Assembly: GCA_911728455.2 (NCBI GenBank) | Contig: OU452228.1 | Location: forward strand, 4,774,001-4,838,000 | Direction: 5' to 3' | Length of the DNA: 64,000 nucleotides | From: Marthasterias glacialis | Lineage: Eukaryota; Echinodermata; Asteroidea; Forcipulatida; Asteriidae | Part shown: positions 36,201-50,836 of the stretch, in pieces | How positions within the stretch are numbered: the first letter of the stretch is position 1 | How the letters are laid out: each line of letters begins with the position of its first letter | Position numbers and translations under genes: made by a program | Notes under the pieces: model-generated | Told to the model about the DNA's origin: nothing | Databases searched by the model: none | What the model saw: only the letters and a program-made list of their open reading frames with translations

Positions 36201-38523
36201 TGTCTTAAGTTGCTATTACAATGAACGTGTCCAGGTCAGTGAGTAATCATATGTATCAGCAGCAAACTGACTCCCCAAAAATGCAAAAAACTCATGACAA
36301 AGGCCTACCTAAGTAAAAAATAAAATACAACTTTTAAAAGTTTTAAATACCACTTTTAGTGCATCACTAGTGACCCAAGTCACCTGATGACATCACCCAC
36401 AATAAATCTTGCTTTTGCCATTTTGAGAGGCACATTTTCCTCAATAGAAATTTGTGCCCTTTACCAGGGGGAAAGTGCTGCTCTCCTTCAGAACAAGGTT
36501 CAAGGCCTGGCATAATGAACTAATTTTGTATGTATTTTGTGAAAGCAAAAAATCATCTTTCACTACCGTTCTTTAGAATATTGAGATTCATTGTTGCAAC
36601 TGCAAACTGAAAGTTCTCCCAGGCATTTTGAAAGGCCCTGGCCAGCAAAAAGAAAAAATTCTTAGAAGTGTTGACACATTGTACTTACAAAATATCTTGC
36701 CACAGCTTCAAGATGGCACCAAGCATGTCTTATCCTATGGAGACACCCTTCAGTTAGAAGGTGTTTACCCCTCTGGGTTAGTTTTACCTGTGGGGCCCTC
36801 CGCCTCTATTGAAGAATCAAAAGCTAATCCCTTGTTGTTGCCTTCTGGAACAACAGGGGGATCAGCAATTACAGGGCCTCAGAGGGTAGCTTTAAACCCT
36901 ACCTGGAACCCTTTTATTTTTGTCTTGTGGGGCTTGTGTGCTATCAGTGTTAAAGCCGCCTCCTCCCTGCAAACAAAAACACCACTTTCCATGCAAGCAA
37001 GGTTCTTAAACAAGTGAGCTACATAAGAAACAAGGTGCCTAAGAGTTTGGTACAACACTTTGCACAGCTATTGAAGATAAAAGAGTTGAGTGTTGGAAGG
37101 TATATTTATCATGCTCTGAACAACAGTGGCTACCAAGACTCGTTTTATAACAAGGGGACACTCACGTGATACAACCTTGAACAATGTCAACCCCCACCAA
37201 CTTTTGCTACTTATGTACAGAATCTGCACATTGACCCCTTACACGCACCTCACATGTGCCATAGTCAAGGGGTAAAGCAATGTGAAAGCCGCTTCGCCTA
37301 AAATTCGCACTACACTGTGTAACACACAAGGACATTGACTACCAAAATGGCGCAACCATGATTATTGTGATGTTGACGTCAGGTGAATTGGGTCAATACC
37401 ACGAACAGTATACACAGTCCTGCATGTTCAGTTTTAGACGTTTCACACAATATACTGTCAAACAATTAAAAAATAAAGTTAGATATTTGTTTGATGATCA
37501 TGCATTGTGGGGAGTGAACTTGTTTGCCTACTGTACAAGTACACCTACAGGGTTATCTTTTTATCATGGCTAGGATCGAGAAAGTCATATGCTACACCTG
37601 TGTATTCCTTACTTTCCCTACACTAAGTTCATATCCACCTGCTTAGGTGTCTTGGGAAGGCACCCTGGTCAGTAACTGTAGCAACTTCTTTGTCGGTGTT
37701 AGTCTCCTGTTGCTACTGTGAACTGACTTGTTTGCTCAGGTGAACTCTTTCTGGCTAGACCTAGAACATTTGTTGGACACTTGCAAACAGCCTGTCAGGC
37801 AGCAAGCAATTTCTTATGTTGCTTTTAAAGGGGGAAAGTACAAGCTTTCTAGAGAAATGGAAATACTACATACGTAATGCAAAATGTAATATACTTTTTG
37901 TCTTGTGACTCCCCCCCCCACATTTTTTTGAGGGGTGGGGAAGAAATGAATGAATGTGGGTAGGGGTACATGCCCAGTGTATGGTTAACTTATTTATTGT
38001 GCGTCCTTGCCCCCATCCTATCACCCATGACTTTTTTTTTTTGCATTTGATAAAAGAAAATTTTAAACATCCTATGAAATATTTTTAAAGGACCTATGCA
38101 GTATTTTGTAAAACGACATTTTGGGGGCTTGATATATGGTTTGATATTAACAAAACATACTACTTATTGATTTTAAGTGTTTGTTATGAGTTAATAAACT
38201 CTAACTAATAAACCAACATTTCATGACGTAGACCTACCTAGGTATGCAGTGACAATGCACATGCAGTGAAAATGCACATTCCTGACCACTTCGCTCTGGT
38301 ATGTTTTACTGCAGTCGTCCAAATTTGTTGGAATTTGGGGGTTCTGTTGAGACTGACACCATCTTTAGTAGAGTACTGTTAGCAAACATCAACAACAGCC
38401 TAGACTTTGATAGCATTTTCCATATAACAAAAGCCAAATATCAAGAGATTTGTCCAACATAACTTAGCACATGAAGTTACATAAGTTCACATGTTGTATC
38501 ACAGACACGTATTGATCGCCATG

Positions 38524-38554
38524 CGCAGACCTACGCAATGTTCCTAGGTCTGCG
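38524..38554. repeat. Short hairpin, 10-bp perfect arms
   Basis: cgcagaccta (38524-38533) pairs with taggtctgcg (38545-38554) across an 11-base loop. It sits about 35 bp left of the larger palindrome. Confidence 0.8.
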
Positions 38555-38588
38555 TCAAGAATTCACACCTTTTAGGGGCGTGGGTTTC

Positions 38589-38626
38589 ACCATAGAGCAA
38601 GGACCAGCTGGTCCTTGCTCTATGGT
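38589..38626. repeat. 38-bp perfect palindrome
   Basis: accatagagcaaggaccag followed at once by its exact reverse complement, with no spacer. Outside, tttagggg and cccctaaa also pair, so the whole 38570-38638 can form a cruciform. No coding content. Confidence 0.95.
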
Positions 38627-41600
38627 TTCACCCCTAAACTTGCATTTATAGGTTATGTGTATATTGTATAGCTTATACTTAGACCTTTAATATGTCCACC
38701 CTAGAGATACTGCTTTGATGTTGTTTGTAATTACTGTGATGATCTCGTAGTTAAGGCCAACATCACTGAAATTCCATACAGAATTATGTCCTGAAAAAAC
38801 CCCACTATGACTAGAGCATTTGCAATGGTGTGACAAAAGCCAACTGCAACTTGCTCAAGTATGTTAATCGGACAGAGCTGTGGCTAACCAATGCTGGCAG
38901 AACCAACACATGGTAGTGCAATCGTCCAAGTTTGAAAGGCTGTCCACATATGCCACCCACTATGTCAATTGTCGGGGCTTTAGTGATATTACTTGATGAT
39001 AATGTATACTTTACATAGCATACGTGCGATGTTGGTACAACAAAGCATATACATGTAGGTAAGGCTTAGCGGGACCCTTTGTGACAAATGTAGCTTAACT
39101 GTTAATTAAGCCACTTTGTTTCTTTGTACCCTAGTTTGTCCAAGTAGAACCTCTATCCATTTCTGTTCTGTTTGCTAGTTACACACATCACTTATGGTCT
39201 GTTGCAAATCAAATAAAAGTTGCATTATGAGGATCTCAGAGCAAAGAATAACTGTCTCCAAATGCATGTATTACGTCACAATTGGGAGTATCAGACATTG
39301 TTAGATTTGCTGAGCAGCCATGCCAAGTGTTCCATACATTCCAGACATACAATAAGATTTCCATTCAGATATTTTTACTGTTTTCTCAAGAACTTGAGAA
39401 GCATTTGACTTCAGTGACTTCAACTATGCATCCCATATTTCGTGCCCGTTTGCTTTCGGCAGTTTGTGTCAACTTTCACTTTGTAATTGGGAATTTCAAC
39501 ACTTTATCCTCTTTGTCTACGTTCAGGATGAAAATCTTTAAAAAACAGATTGAGTACTCATTTTATTTATGTGACCAAACACTTAATGACATAAACGTAG
39601 TGCATTCTATTCTCATACTAGTTGGCCCAAAAAGAAAGTGTCTTTCCAGAAGTACATAATATTATAAACAGTTCATAAAACTTACAAAAACTAAACAAAG
39701 TTGTTAACATTTGATCTACAATTATATGTAAGTAAAAATGCAGAAAGTATCCGAATTGCTTTGTAAAAGCACATGCCACTCAGATTAAGTCCAGCGAGAT
39801 ATTTATTGCTTGACATGCCTGAAGTGCATGCAAAATATTGCCGCAAAAGTATGTTTGTATACAGACAATCATATATCTGGAAGCTTTCTGACTTTTTTGC
39901 AAACGACCAGATTGACTGTGGATGAAAGAAAAAGCGGCAGTGCGTGTAATTGATACAGTGGTGGGGGTAGTTTGGTGTGAGAGGGAAGTGCCTAGGGGAG
40001 CCGTAATTTGTCAAAACATTTCTTATTTGTGCCAGCAGTTTCCTGTGGTGCTTACAGAACTAAAGGTCTTCCCGCTTCCGACTCAAAGTTGTCTAAGAAT
40101 AGGTTTAGGGGTTAGCTCGCACGTAGGGATGCCCCAGCATGCTTATTTAATCTGAGTTAAGGTTTAAACTGATGATTGAATATCAATTGACAAGACCGTG
40201 TGCTACGCTTTTTATAAAGACATTTTTTTGGGTGGACACCTGTACCGATTGCGTCTGCGACCACATTTTTTGTTCCCAGGGATATTTGTGGGAGTGATGC
40301 ATATGCCGTGCATGCAAGCAGTCAACACAAAACAGTTGACGAGTTTTACTCTCTACTGAAAACCCACGACTCATTCCCCTTAAGGTATGCCTAAAATCCC
40401 ACTGAAAAAGCAGCCGCCAAAATCCCTACTGGGATGCAAGGAATGCCCCAAAACAAATCCTCTATGTTATTGTGGGACACTTGAAGGCTACAGTATCTAT
40501 TTTGTTGGTAAGGGAGGGACTGCAATGCAAACAAACAAATACAGCAATAGGTGAGGTGTTGTACTGACCAGGGCTACATGCCCATCCCAATTGATGCACG
40601 ATCACTTTTCACTTGTAGTGATGATGAGATAAGAGACTTAAGAGGGCCAAATATTTTGGTGGGGGGTTAGTGACTTTGTGTTTTGGGTGCCGGAGGGCTT
40701 TCTAAGCCTGTACCAGATTCTGGGGCTTGCCATCTCATCTAGAAAAAAAAAGTATTTGGATTTATTTGAAAGGTTATCTCAGGGACTATACGTCATTGTG
40801 CATGCCTCCTTCTCCCAGAAACAGAGTTTGTGAACTACTACTGACATGTGTTGAAAGCTCACCTGATAAAATACAATCAGATAGGGAAAAAGTGTCCCAA
40901 TCATGAACCAGCTGCCATCAACACATGTAGCTTATGGGAATTGTAACTAAGTGTGCGCAATATTGCATGTTAAGTTTTGATAATGACAGGTTATCAAATA
41001 TTTAGATACAATTTTGATTAAATTTCCAATCAGTAGACACATTCCTGGATCAATGAAAACAAATCTGTCTGCCATATATTAATCAGACAAATGTCAAACT
41101 GTTAAATATTTTATCTTTCCATCGGCTTAATACTAATAGTCAATCTTTATGTAGCACAGTGTGTAATTAAAGTATTTAAAGTTCAGAACTATTTGGGAAT
41201 GCTAACGATTGCTTACGTTATGATTGAAAAATGTCTGTGATGCAAATAAACTCAGAGGTTACTAAGAGTAAATAAAAATACATACCACTTAATGACATGT
41301 TGTGAATTTCATGAAGCCAACATTTTGAAAAACATAAAGAAGACACTAGAAAACAAATTGTAGAACAATTCCTGTACGTTTTATGAAAACAAAAATCTTA
41401 ACAAAAAGTTGATTGTGTGCCTGCTTTGATTATTGAGTCTCTTTAAATTTTTTAAAGAGGAAAACATTTGACAATAATCAATCGATCATATGATTTTTGT
41501 ATTTGAATGTGATGAGACCAAAAATGCAACTAAATCACGGTAAATTGTTGATGCATATGAACCTGTCTTGTCCATAAACAAAATAGATTATCATCAGAGG

Positions 41601-42760
41601 GGTCTGCCAATTGTATAACACTTACTCAACCCTTTGAGCAAGAAGAAACTGTACAAACTCAAAAGGTTTTACAAGTTCCTGACAAGGTTTTTACAAACTT
41701 CCCCGACAAACAGTGTTGAGCTTGCCCTGGGGTTGTTGGCCCAGCTTAGTTCTACTCCACAATGGGTTGCCTGGTAAAGACGGCTCCACACAAAAAAACC
41801 CAACATCCCCACACGAGGCTAGCCACATTATTGTGTCTTAAAGTTATCCCTCCGTCTTACCCTCTGAATCACTGTTGCTTTAAGATTACTGGTGTAACAA
41901 CTGCCCAGGAGACTTCTGCGGTTTTCTAAAGGTAGAATGAACAGCCGGATGCTCGGCAGTTTTGAAGGACAGTAATTGCATATATCCAAGAGTTTTACTG
42001 ACTTCTGAGATGCATGAAAAATGACAGTTGACTATTTGTCTTTTGCAAAGGAAACCAAATAGTGATGGATGTTGTATCTCTAGTACTGAAGCCCCATATA
42101 GCTAAACAAGTGTCAGGATGAATCGAATTCACTGAAAGGAATATTTATTGATGTCGATCTTTAAAATACAGACCACAACAGCAAGGAGATTAAAGTTTCA
42201 CAAAGTTGGCAATTATTTATATATGTAGTTTGACTTTTAAAAGTTGATGTGCAGATTATCAGCTCGCTAGGTTAGGGGTTACATGTAGTACATCTGATGT
42301 GTTCGCTGTCGAATGAAACGTTCCGGCTGTTCGTATTTATAAGTCACTTCCGGTTCCATTCAAGTGGCATTGAAATGATTGTCAAGTAGGTTTATGAATT
42401 CCGTCACATTCATAGGCAGCTGTCAAGAATGTGTCATTCTTATTCAGTATGTTACCGTGTGTATGAGTCTTAGAAATTATGTTGTTCTTTTTCGAAGAAT
42501 CTTTGCAACATTTTGGCAAGTAAAACAATCAAGTGCAATCATTGTCAGCAAAACATTTGACATACTGTTCAAGACAGGTTTTGCAATGGCACAGATAGGT
42601 TATAATTGCTTTAAAAAGAATATTGTACATTGTCATGTATAAGGTCCAGATGTATTCGATGTATTCTGGCACTTTGTGCAGAATCCAATTTTTTATTTAC
42701 TCAGAATTACTTTTAAAAATCTTACATAGAGATGTTGTATCCCTGGCTTTTTTATGGATC

Positions 42761-43541
42761 TTAAGCCCATTTCACACGAGAGCTCAGAACGATGGTCATG
42801 TGTTACGAAATTGCATTGATGTAATATAATCGCAAATTTGCGTCGTGTGAAATGAATCCGTGCGATAAAATCGCCACTGACCCGCGTTATGAACAACCGG
42901 GATCAAGACCTCCAAAATCGCATCCCTGTTTAGAAACACAGAGATCAGTCGTGTGAAACGACGCTCAGCATGACTACCAAGGTACCAAACGATCACACAT
43001 CGATCACCCATGCGCAAACAGACATCACCAGGAGTATGTAAAGTCGTTTGTTTGTATGTCACCAAGGTATCATCAAAATGGCGTCGGTAGGAGAAATAAT
43101 ATCTGTTACAAATTCTATCAAGTTTTCATGTATTGTCGTACGACCATGTTGTTTTTGACCATTTCTTACCACCTCCGGTTTGCTTTGAGGCGGTATTTCT
43201 ACTTGTTTCCATTGCTGAAAGAATACTTTCTGAGATGTCCATCTTTGGTTTGTAATGCAGAAAAAATAGAAATGAGGAGCAAAGAAAGTGATCGATGGTA
43301 ACCTAAACGCAATTACGTTGCATTAAACTGGACACTGGCAGAGTACCAGTGATTTGATAAACAAACAATTATGACCTTTGACCCGATACAGTGGCAATCT
43401 CACGAAAATGATGGTCCTTGGGAATGCGATGTGTGCGATCGTGTGAATGTTTTCTTGATATCGCACGCAACCTTTGGGACAGACCACTGGCGCCCAAAAC
43501 GAGGAACGCAAGTTTTCGGTTCTCGTGTGAAAGGGGCTTAA
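42761..43541. mobile_element. piggyBac-like MITE flanked by TTAA
   Basis: TTAA is present at both ends (42761-42764 and 43538-43541), enclosing 773 bp whose ends are gcccatttcacacgag and, inverted, gcccctttcacacgag (15 of 16 match). TTAA is the target duplicated by piggyBac transposases. Inside, CpG-rich gcgat/atcgc and cgtgtgaa segments recur in both orientations. No transposase frame, so it is non-autonomous. Confidence 0.85.
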
Positions 43542-46500
43542 GTCCCACTTGCCAATGATGTCATTACATACTACTTTGCCATTTTTTTTAGGGGTGATGC
43601 CAACATTGTGCTAATACATCATTTGCTTGTGCACCTATTTAGAACCCATTTTGCTCTCTAGTCCCTTTGTGTAATTTGTCTGCCAAAATACCAGAAGGGG
43701 TACCTGTTTGATCAATTTGCATGGGGGTAGTAGACATTTTTGGTTGAACATGCATTCTTTTCCTTTCAAAGGGTGTATCCACAGCTGTGATGATTTTTCA
43801 GTTTGTATTTATGTTGGAGTATATGTACCCCCCCCAAAAAAAAAGCCACTGTACAAATGATAATCTCACTTGAATAACTGTGTAGTACTAAATGTATATT
43901 TTAAAGTCTTTATAAATGTTTGTTGGCTTAGCTCCACCCGAATTCGATGTTGTCAACAATATGTACATAGTGTGTGCTGACTTCCAGAGCTTGTGTGAGT
44001 TAATCTTTGAGGGGTGGGGGGTAGAAGATACCAAGTTACTGGACACACAGGCATCTTGGGAGTTGTGAGTTATTGTCAGAGTGTGGTGTGGGAGATTATT
44101 TCAAGGGGTTTTACCCCCTCTCAAGAGTGGTATTGAAGATCAGCCTTAAACCTACACCCAGCTGCCCCAATACTTACAGTTATCCCCAAATGGGATCTGA
44201 CAAGCGTAAGAAAAGGCTCAGGGTACAAGGTTTAAGAGTTTTACTACCACCAGTACTAAGTAATAAACACTGTCTAGCCATGAATCAGTCACCCAACACC
44301 TTCATCTCAAAGCCAAAAAAGTGGCTTTGGTGTTGAAGACATTGTGAGCAATAGAGAGCATGTTTGGCTACTACATCTGCCCTGAGGAATAGACCACCCC
44401 AACACCTGAGGATTAACATTATTGGATGAAAACCGGTCCAAAATCCCACACTAATCAGGTATCAGATACCTGGCTATTGTTGCATGTGGCCAAGACTGTG
44501 ACAAACCCCCCATTAAGGCTGCACAATGCATCACTGCCACCTAAGAGGCACATTGGCGGTACTCCTTTGCCTCATTAATTGCTATTATTTGGAGTTTAAG
44601 AGTTTCACAGTGATCATCACAAGATCCACCAACTTTTTTACTGTGACTCATAAACAGTTGAAAGATGATGTATACTCTGTATGTATGTCCATAAAAACTG
44701 TTCTTATTCACAAATTTAGCAGTGAGTGGAGCAAACAGATGTAACACTGTCTGCTAACAATAAGCTTACAAAGGAGTAAATCAAAATAACCAATGATGTG
44801 TCTTTAATGTCAACATGTAGAAAATCCCAGTTCTAAAATCCCAGTTAAATTTTAACTAAATAACTTTTGCAATTATGAGTCATAAATTCAGAAATGATTT
44901 CCATTGGACAGAAATAAGGTGTTTATGAATCCACATTAGGTGCAACTGAACAATAACCAGGCTTTGCATTCACAAATAAATACAATCACAAACAATAGCA
45001 CATACCTTTTGTTTGACAGCATACATGAATAGTCATCAAAGTATATTTAACATAAGTACAAATTATAATTGCATTTAGACATGCATATGTGTACTTGTGT
45101 TGAAATCCACTGTTATTGAATTTCTAGTTTGCTCTGCCATGGTCATTTCAAGTTAAATGTACTATTAATGTGTTCAACATTGTCCCTGACCCCATCAATA
45201 AATCCATAATTCCCTAGCCAAATACAAAAACAGGTAAAGGTTGCTTTCATTTTTTTTGGAGACCACTGTTTGATCATTTGATCACACGTGTGGTACTTGT
45301 TGTAACAATAGCCCATTCTGTTCAAGAAGTGTTAAACATAAAATAAACTTATGAGTCAAGTGGCCACTTACTGATTTTGACCTCGCTGGTTGACCTTGGC
45401 GTTAAGTTGTCCAATGAGCAGCATTTCAACATTTCTTTTGTGTGTACTCCATTGGAATTGGATATTCTTGAATTTGGCTATTATGTGTGTTATTGTTCCT
45501 TCATACTTTTACTGTGAGAGAGTGCAGTTCAAGATATTAATGGCATTTGAAACATAGATGAAACTTCTGTGAAAACATGCCCAACTAGCGGAGGAACATC
45601 ATATATATAAATAAAAACTGCCTCTTAAACATAATTGGTATAGAGTTGCCCATCCTTTATTTAAAGTCCCAAGAACAAAATTGAGAAAAGTTTTTTTTCT
45701 CCTAGGGAACGGGGTTGGGGACTTGGGGACATTAAAAGGGGAGACAAGTAAGGTTAGGTAAGACAGCAATAGACAGGATAAACCATTGGATAATCAGTGG
45801 TAAATATGTCAGTTCAAGAATACTGGGTCTTTTTGGTTTTTAGGTGTTTGGGCAACTGCGGGAACTCCTCTTGTTTTTGTCTTGTTTTTTTAAATTTTGT
45901 TTATAAATTTCTTCTCCATCATCTTTTTTCCTGCAACTCTTCTCTACAGCATAGCTCAAGCCATGAAACTCATCAGACAGTGTTGAATTACAATACTTCA
46001 AAGTTTAATATTTGAAAAAATCAAAACTCCTGAACCACACATTGGATTTTTACAATCTATACCGTACATCATCGGACAGGTCTTTAAAAAATGAACAAGA
46101 GTCACTCATAGATGACTCAATTTGACCTTGTCTTCTAGTTCAAACCCAAAGTTGAAATGACTAAAAAGCCGTAATTTCAGGTTTAATGTATAATCGGGTC
46201 ATCATTGGATAATTTCAACCCTTGATGACATCATTCACGTACACCTTGTTTTTGAAATGTAACAAAAACTGAATTTCTAGTTGTTTTTGTTTTATTGTCA
46301 AGCAAATTGGATACATTTTTTCTCCTTTCTATTTGGTTGTAAATTGAGTCAGTCATTGAGATTCTGAATGCCAGATAAAGCATTGCTCTTTGAAACCTGC
46401 ACCTGTTATTAATGAGCAATGACCTAATTATTACCCACTTGAGTCTGCCTTCCTTGTCATGTCTCATTTAACTCAATTGTGTTTTCTTAAGCAATTGGGA

Positions 46501-49148
46501 ATAAGGACTGAAGTTCTGATCCATATTTCCTTTTCCCTTAATAAGATCCTTTAAAATCTAGTTTCAATATCAGCATCTAACAACTTACCAGACATCAGAA
46601 TTTTCTGTGTTGTTTTTTGCTGCATTCCGTTTTGTAAAAGTGAGAATTACGTGTTTTACCGGTGTTACTCTTTTGGAATTTCATAGATAAAAACGGTGTT
46701 AATTTAAAAGTAACTATACACAATAAATGTGACACAAATATACACATTATTGTCTTGCCTTGCTCGAGTTCCGGTGATAATGTGTTGTTTTCCAATTTTC
46801 TAAACGACATGAAGCCTTCTGTTTCCATGCCATAGGCCTATTCAACCACGGATCACTCCATGCACTTAATGTCAGCACTGTTGAGTGCAATTTCTAAAAA
46901 GGAACTTTTTATAAAATTGGGGTGCTCAAATTTTAAAATTGGACGGCCAATTTCAAATATTTCGCTCAACGATGCACCATGCATGATTGTCATGGATAAG
47001 CTTAAGTTATGCTACTGGTAGTTGGACACCAGCCATTGTATGTCTGGACCCATGTTTGCAGTATATGGAAATACGTACTCAGAGATTGAGGTAAAGAATG
47101 AGCAAATTAAGGTTCAGCACATCACAACGGTAGTGCTGTATGGAATGTGCAGTGCTGATGATTAAATCTGTAGTTTTCCCCCAGAACATTGTCAGGAATT
47201 TAAGATTAGCGATAAGAAAGTTGATTGAATTTTGATTTGTTTTCCTTTTTTTATTTTAAGACACAGTTTTATGTTGCAAATGTGTTATTTATGTTGACTT
47301 CTGATTTTTTTTAATGACTTCCGTGAAATTCCTTGCCATTTGCCCGAATCCATGTTCTATACTGGTTTTTGTTTTGTCTGTGTTCACAGTTACATGGACA
47401 ATTCTGAAGTCTGATTTACCAAATTATACATTTTAAAATCATCTAGTAAGTTGATGAGCGGCAAAAACCCTAAGATCCTGAAGTCACGTTTGATTACACA
47501 GCTTGCACAGCACCAATACTGTAGCACTTTATGATGGACTATTTGGTGACACCTCGTTTGCTTTTCTGTTTCTGCTCCACCAGTTAAAAAGTTCACCCGT
47601 AGGCTTGTCCCAATTTCCTGACATGTATTGAAAAACTTTGTGGGACACAAACTCAATAAGACTCAATAATTAGAATGACTCTTTTGGTGGTCATTGAACC
47701 ATTGGAATAGAGAGATCTACAATGTAGGAACCCTGTCTAATAGATGTGAGGAATGTTGATGATAAAACATGACTGGCAGTAACCCATGGTAGACATGCAT
47801 ACCACGACAAGCGAGTTTAACACAGTCAATTGCCGCACAATTACGTATGGTGTGACTTAAGGTAAAACGGTCTTTAGCCAAAGAAATAATAGGGAATAAC
47901 AGTTTACACTTCTGTTTTTTATTTCTTAGTAAATGTGGTGTGGTAAGTGATAACTTTGTGTAGAACAAATTTTTGTCACAACAATTGTTTTACAGGGTTT
48001 TCTGTTAAAATCTACCTAATTGTCTTGTCAGTTTTCTCAAAAACAACTTACACTCACTTAATTGAGTTATCTAAATGTTTAATTTTCTTCCCAAGACCCT
48101 GCAAGGGAAAGAAGTAGAGGCCCTACAGGTGTAAAATAACACATATGTCCACATTTAATTCAGACTTGTTGATAGAATAAATCCTGGCCCCAAGGCAAGT
48201 ACTGTCTGTGACACCAGCTGACCTGGTAACTGGTATTTGTCTACTAAAATAGGAATATTGACTACAGAAGGGTTAAAAATTGATGTTAGCCTGTGGGTGC
48301 TTTTGACACATATTGTCAGCTTGGTTCGTAAGGATTAAGAGAACACACACGAGTTCTGTCTTTTGCCTTGTGGCACTCTGCGGTGCTAACGATGTCAAAA
48401 TTCAAGCAAATAAAATCTGGACAAATTAGAATCACAAGGCTAAGGTCATTTTTGTTTGCCAGGAAAAAGTAAAATACAGTAGCTGATGGTGGTTTGGATG
48501 CTTTCAGATGGTTTTTTGGTACTTCCATATTCACATAAGATACGAAAATGTCAAAAACATGAAACTAAAATTGACACTTAATAATCACCATGGACACATG
48601 TACTTGTAGCCTTGTAACCTTCATGCGTAACAAAATTAATTTGCAACTTAAGCTTTCGAAAAACATTTCGGGGAACTTGCACTTACAGAATGCCAAGGCT
48701 AAGCTGTTAAGTTTATGTGAAAATACTTAAGTGTATAACTTTAAAATGTCCTGTTGTACATGGCATACATACATGTTAATGTGCATTTATACTAAATGTA
48801 TTTCTGAACAGACCTGTTTGTGATACTGTCATGTAACGTAGTTAGTGGTGTAACAACTAAACGACACTGCTAGACTTTGCTTTTGTTGGAGAAGGATTCG
48901 GAAGTAGTGCCATATATCATTTAAACACAAAACAGCTTCTAAATGTACTTCAAATCCCACTTGTTTATTCATTGTTTACAGAACAGTAGTTATTTCTAAG
49001 TGGTCTATAATTATCTAATTAAGTGATGCCTTTGATGTACAATATAACTGTGAAGAATGGAGTCCCCAATGTCAGTATCCTAAGCACAAATCCAGCACCC
49101 ACATCAGTGACAGTTTGGACTCCAGTAAAGACACCACTCGGACTTTGG

Positions 49149-49235
49149 CATCAATCAATGGGTCTTTGAAATCGATCGATCGCACTTTTACTTTGATTGA
49201 TCGCTTTTTTCTGCTTCAGTTGATTGCACTTTTGA
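49149..49235. repeat. GATCGAT-rich repeat unit, copy 1
   Basis: Contains tctttgaaatcgatcgatcg cacttttac and further gattgatcgc and gattgcactttt motifs. It is similar to the inverted sequence at 50837-50976. Confidence 0.5.
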
Positions 49236-50836
49236 AACATGGAGAAAAAAAGAAGAAAAAAAATGATTGGAGTAGACCAAATTTCTATGACCTATCACAC
49301 CAGAGTGACTTGGTTTAATTTTATGGTGTATTTAGCATTCTAAGCTCCACCCTAGATCACTTTCTCTTCTGAAGACAGCCACCGACATGGAATCCTTTGC
49401 TTAAGGAATAATTCTGGATGGGGTTTGGGTTTTCTGACAAGCACAGTCAAAGTTCAGAAATCAATCAACACAATGGAAATCATTGATACACTTTCACTAA
49501 TATAGGAACAGACCCGATAAGTAGCAAGATTTTATCCAAATAAATCAGAACAGTTGCATAATGGAACGTAGTGCATGAGACGTGCTGAGCCTATGCCAGG
49601 TACATGGTTACACGGTTAACCAACTGATCTTCTGGTTACACGCTTACATTGTTACAGTGTGGATAACCCGTAAACGAATTCACTGGAAAGTGCCATGAAG
49701 TGCAGATTACATTGCGATCGTGATGTACGCAATGCAGAAAACACATCCATTGGACATAAATAAGCAGTCGCATCATTTCCAACAATTTACAGGGCTGGTA
49801 GTCTTCATTTAAGTGCTACTTTGCTTTCTGCATTAAATGCAAGAAACTTTGAACGCCAGAGGGTGCTTTCAGAACAACGCGATATAATGAGAGAATGCGC
49901 TCTCTGTTGTTGAAATAAACATTACAAACAGTTAAGTCACATCTTACGTAGACCGCGCGTAGACGACACTGCGCACACACAGACAGAACTCTTGACTGGC
50001 CATAGTGTCAATTTTTATTTTTTAAACTCTAAATTTTGTTTCTGAAATGGACGGTTACACGTGTAACTGACAGTATCAGAAGTGGTTACACCTTTCACAA
50101 AAATAACCGAAATGCACAGGCTGAAGACGCATTCAAATAATGATGCGCTGTGCACACACACAACATCAACTCTATTCTGACCTCTATCACATACTATGAA
50201 ACAGTCTTTTTCACTGGATATGTTTTGCTGTCCTGTTAAATGGCAACTGGTTACAATTAACCAATCATCATTCATGTTACACGAATGTTACACGAATGGA
50301 AAGAGAAAATATTCAGCTTCAAGAAGCCGTTTGATCCATAAACCTGTGATGGGCAGTACACGAGCTACGGTAATTCAAGTTGTGTGAATCATGACAATTT
50401 GTCGGTTTTTGTCACTAACTGCATAGGCTTCAGAAGGAAAGTTAACTTGTTTAAACAAAGAAGGCAACTATTTCCCCAATAACAAATAACTTATAACAGT
50501 TATGAATTAAAAGAGGTTACATTTTCTTTATAAATGGGCATGATAAGGCATAGAATTTTAAACTTGTCATTTTTAAAATTAAATTTTTGCGTACTGTGGC
50601 TCAGAAAACATTGGACAACTTTATGTTCTGTTATGTACTGTGGTGCTCATTATTTTGGTTACTGTAATCATGAATATGCATGTAACTGATGTATGAGTTT
50701 CCGAATTGAGGTCCGATGGCATTTTCTGTGTGGGAAAAAAATTGCAGTTGGTGTATGTACAACAGTCTATGAATCAGTCATTTTAAATGCATTTTAAATG
50801 CGCCAGTCAGAAATTTTTACATCAATAGGAAGAGTG

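Noticed and set aside
36628-37017. 129-codon plus-strand open frame with a further readable stretch downstream
   Set aside because: No family recognised, no convincing splice sites, and composition like the surrounding DNA. It could be a decayed mobile-element remnant but nothing proves it.
49590-50290. Recurring ggttacac segments as a tandem array
   Set aside because: Spacing is irregular and the flanks do not align; kept only as a remark in the GATCGAT finding.
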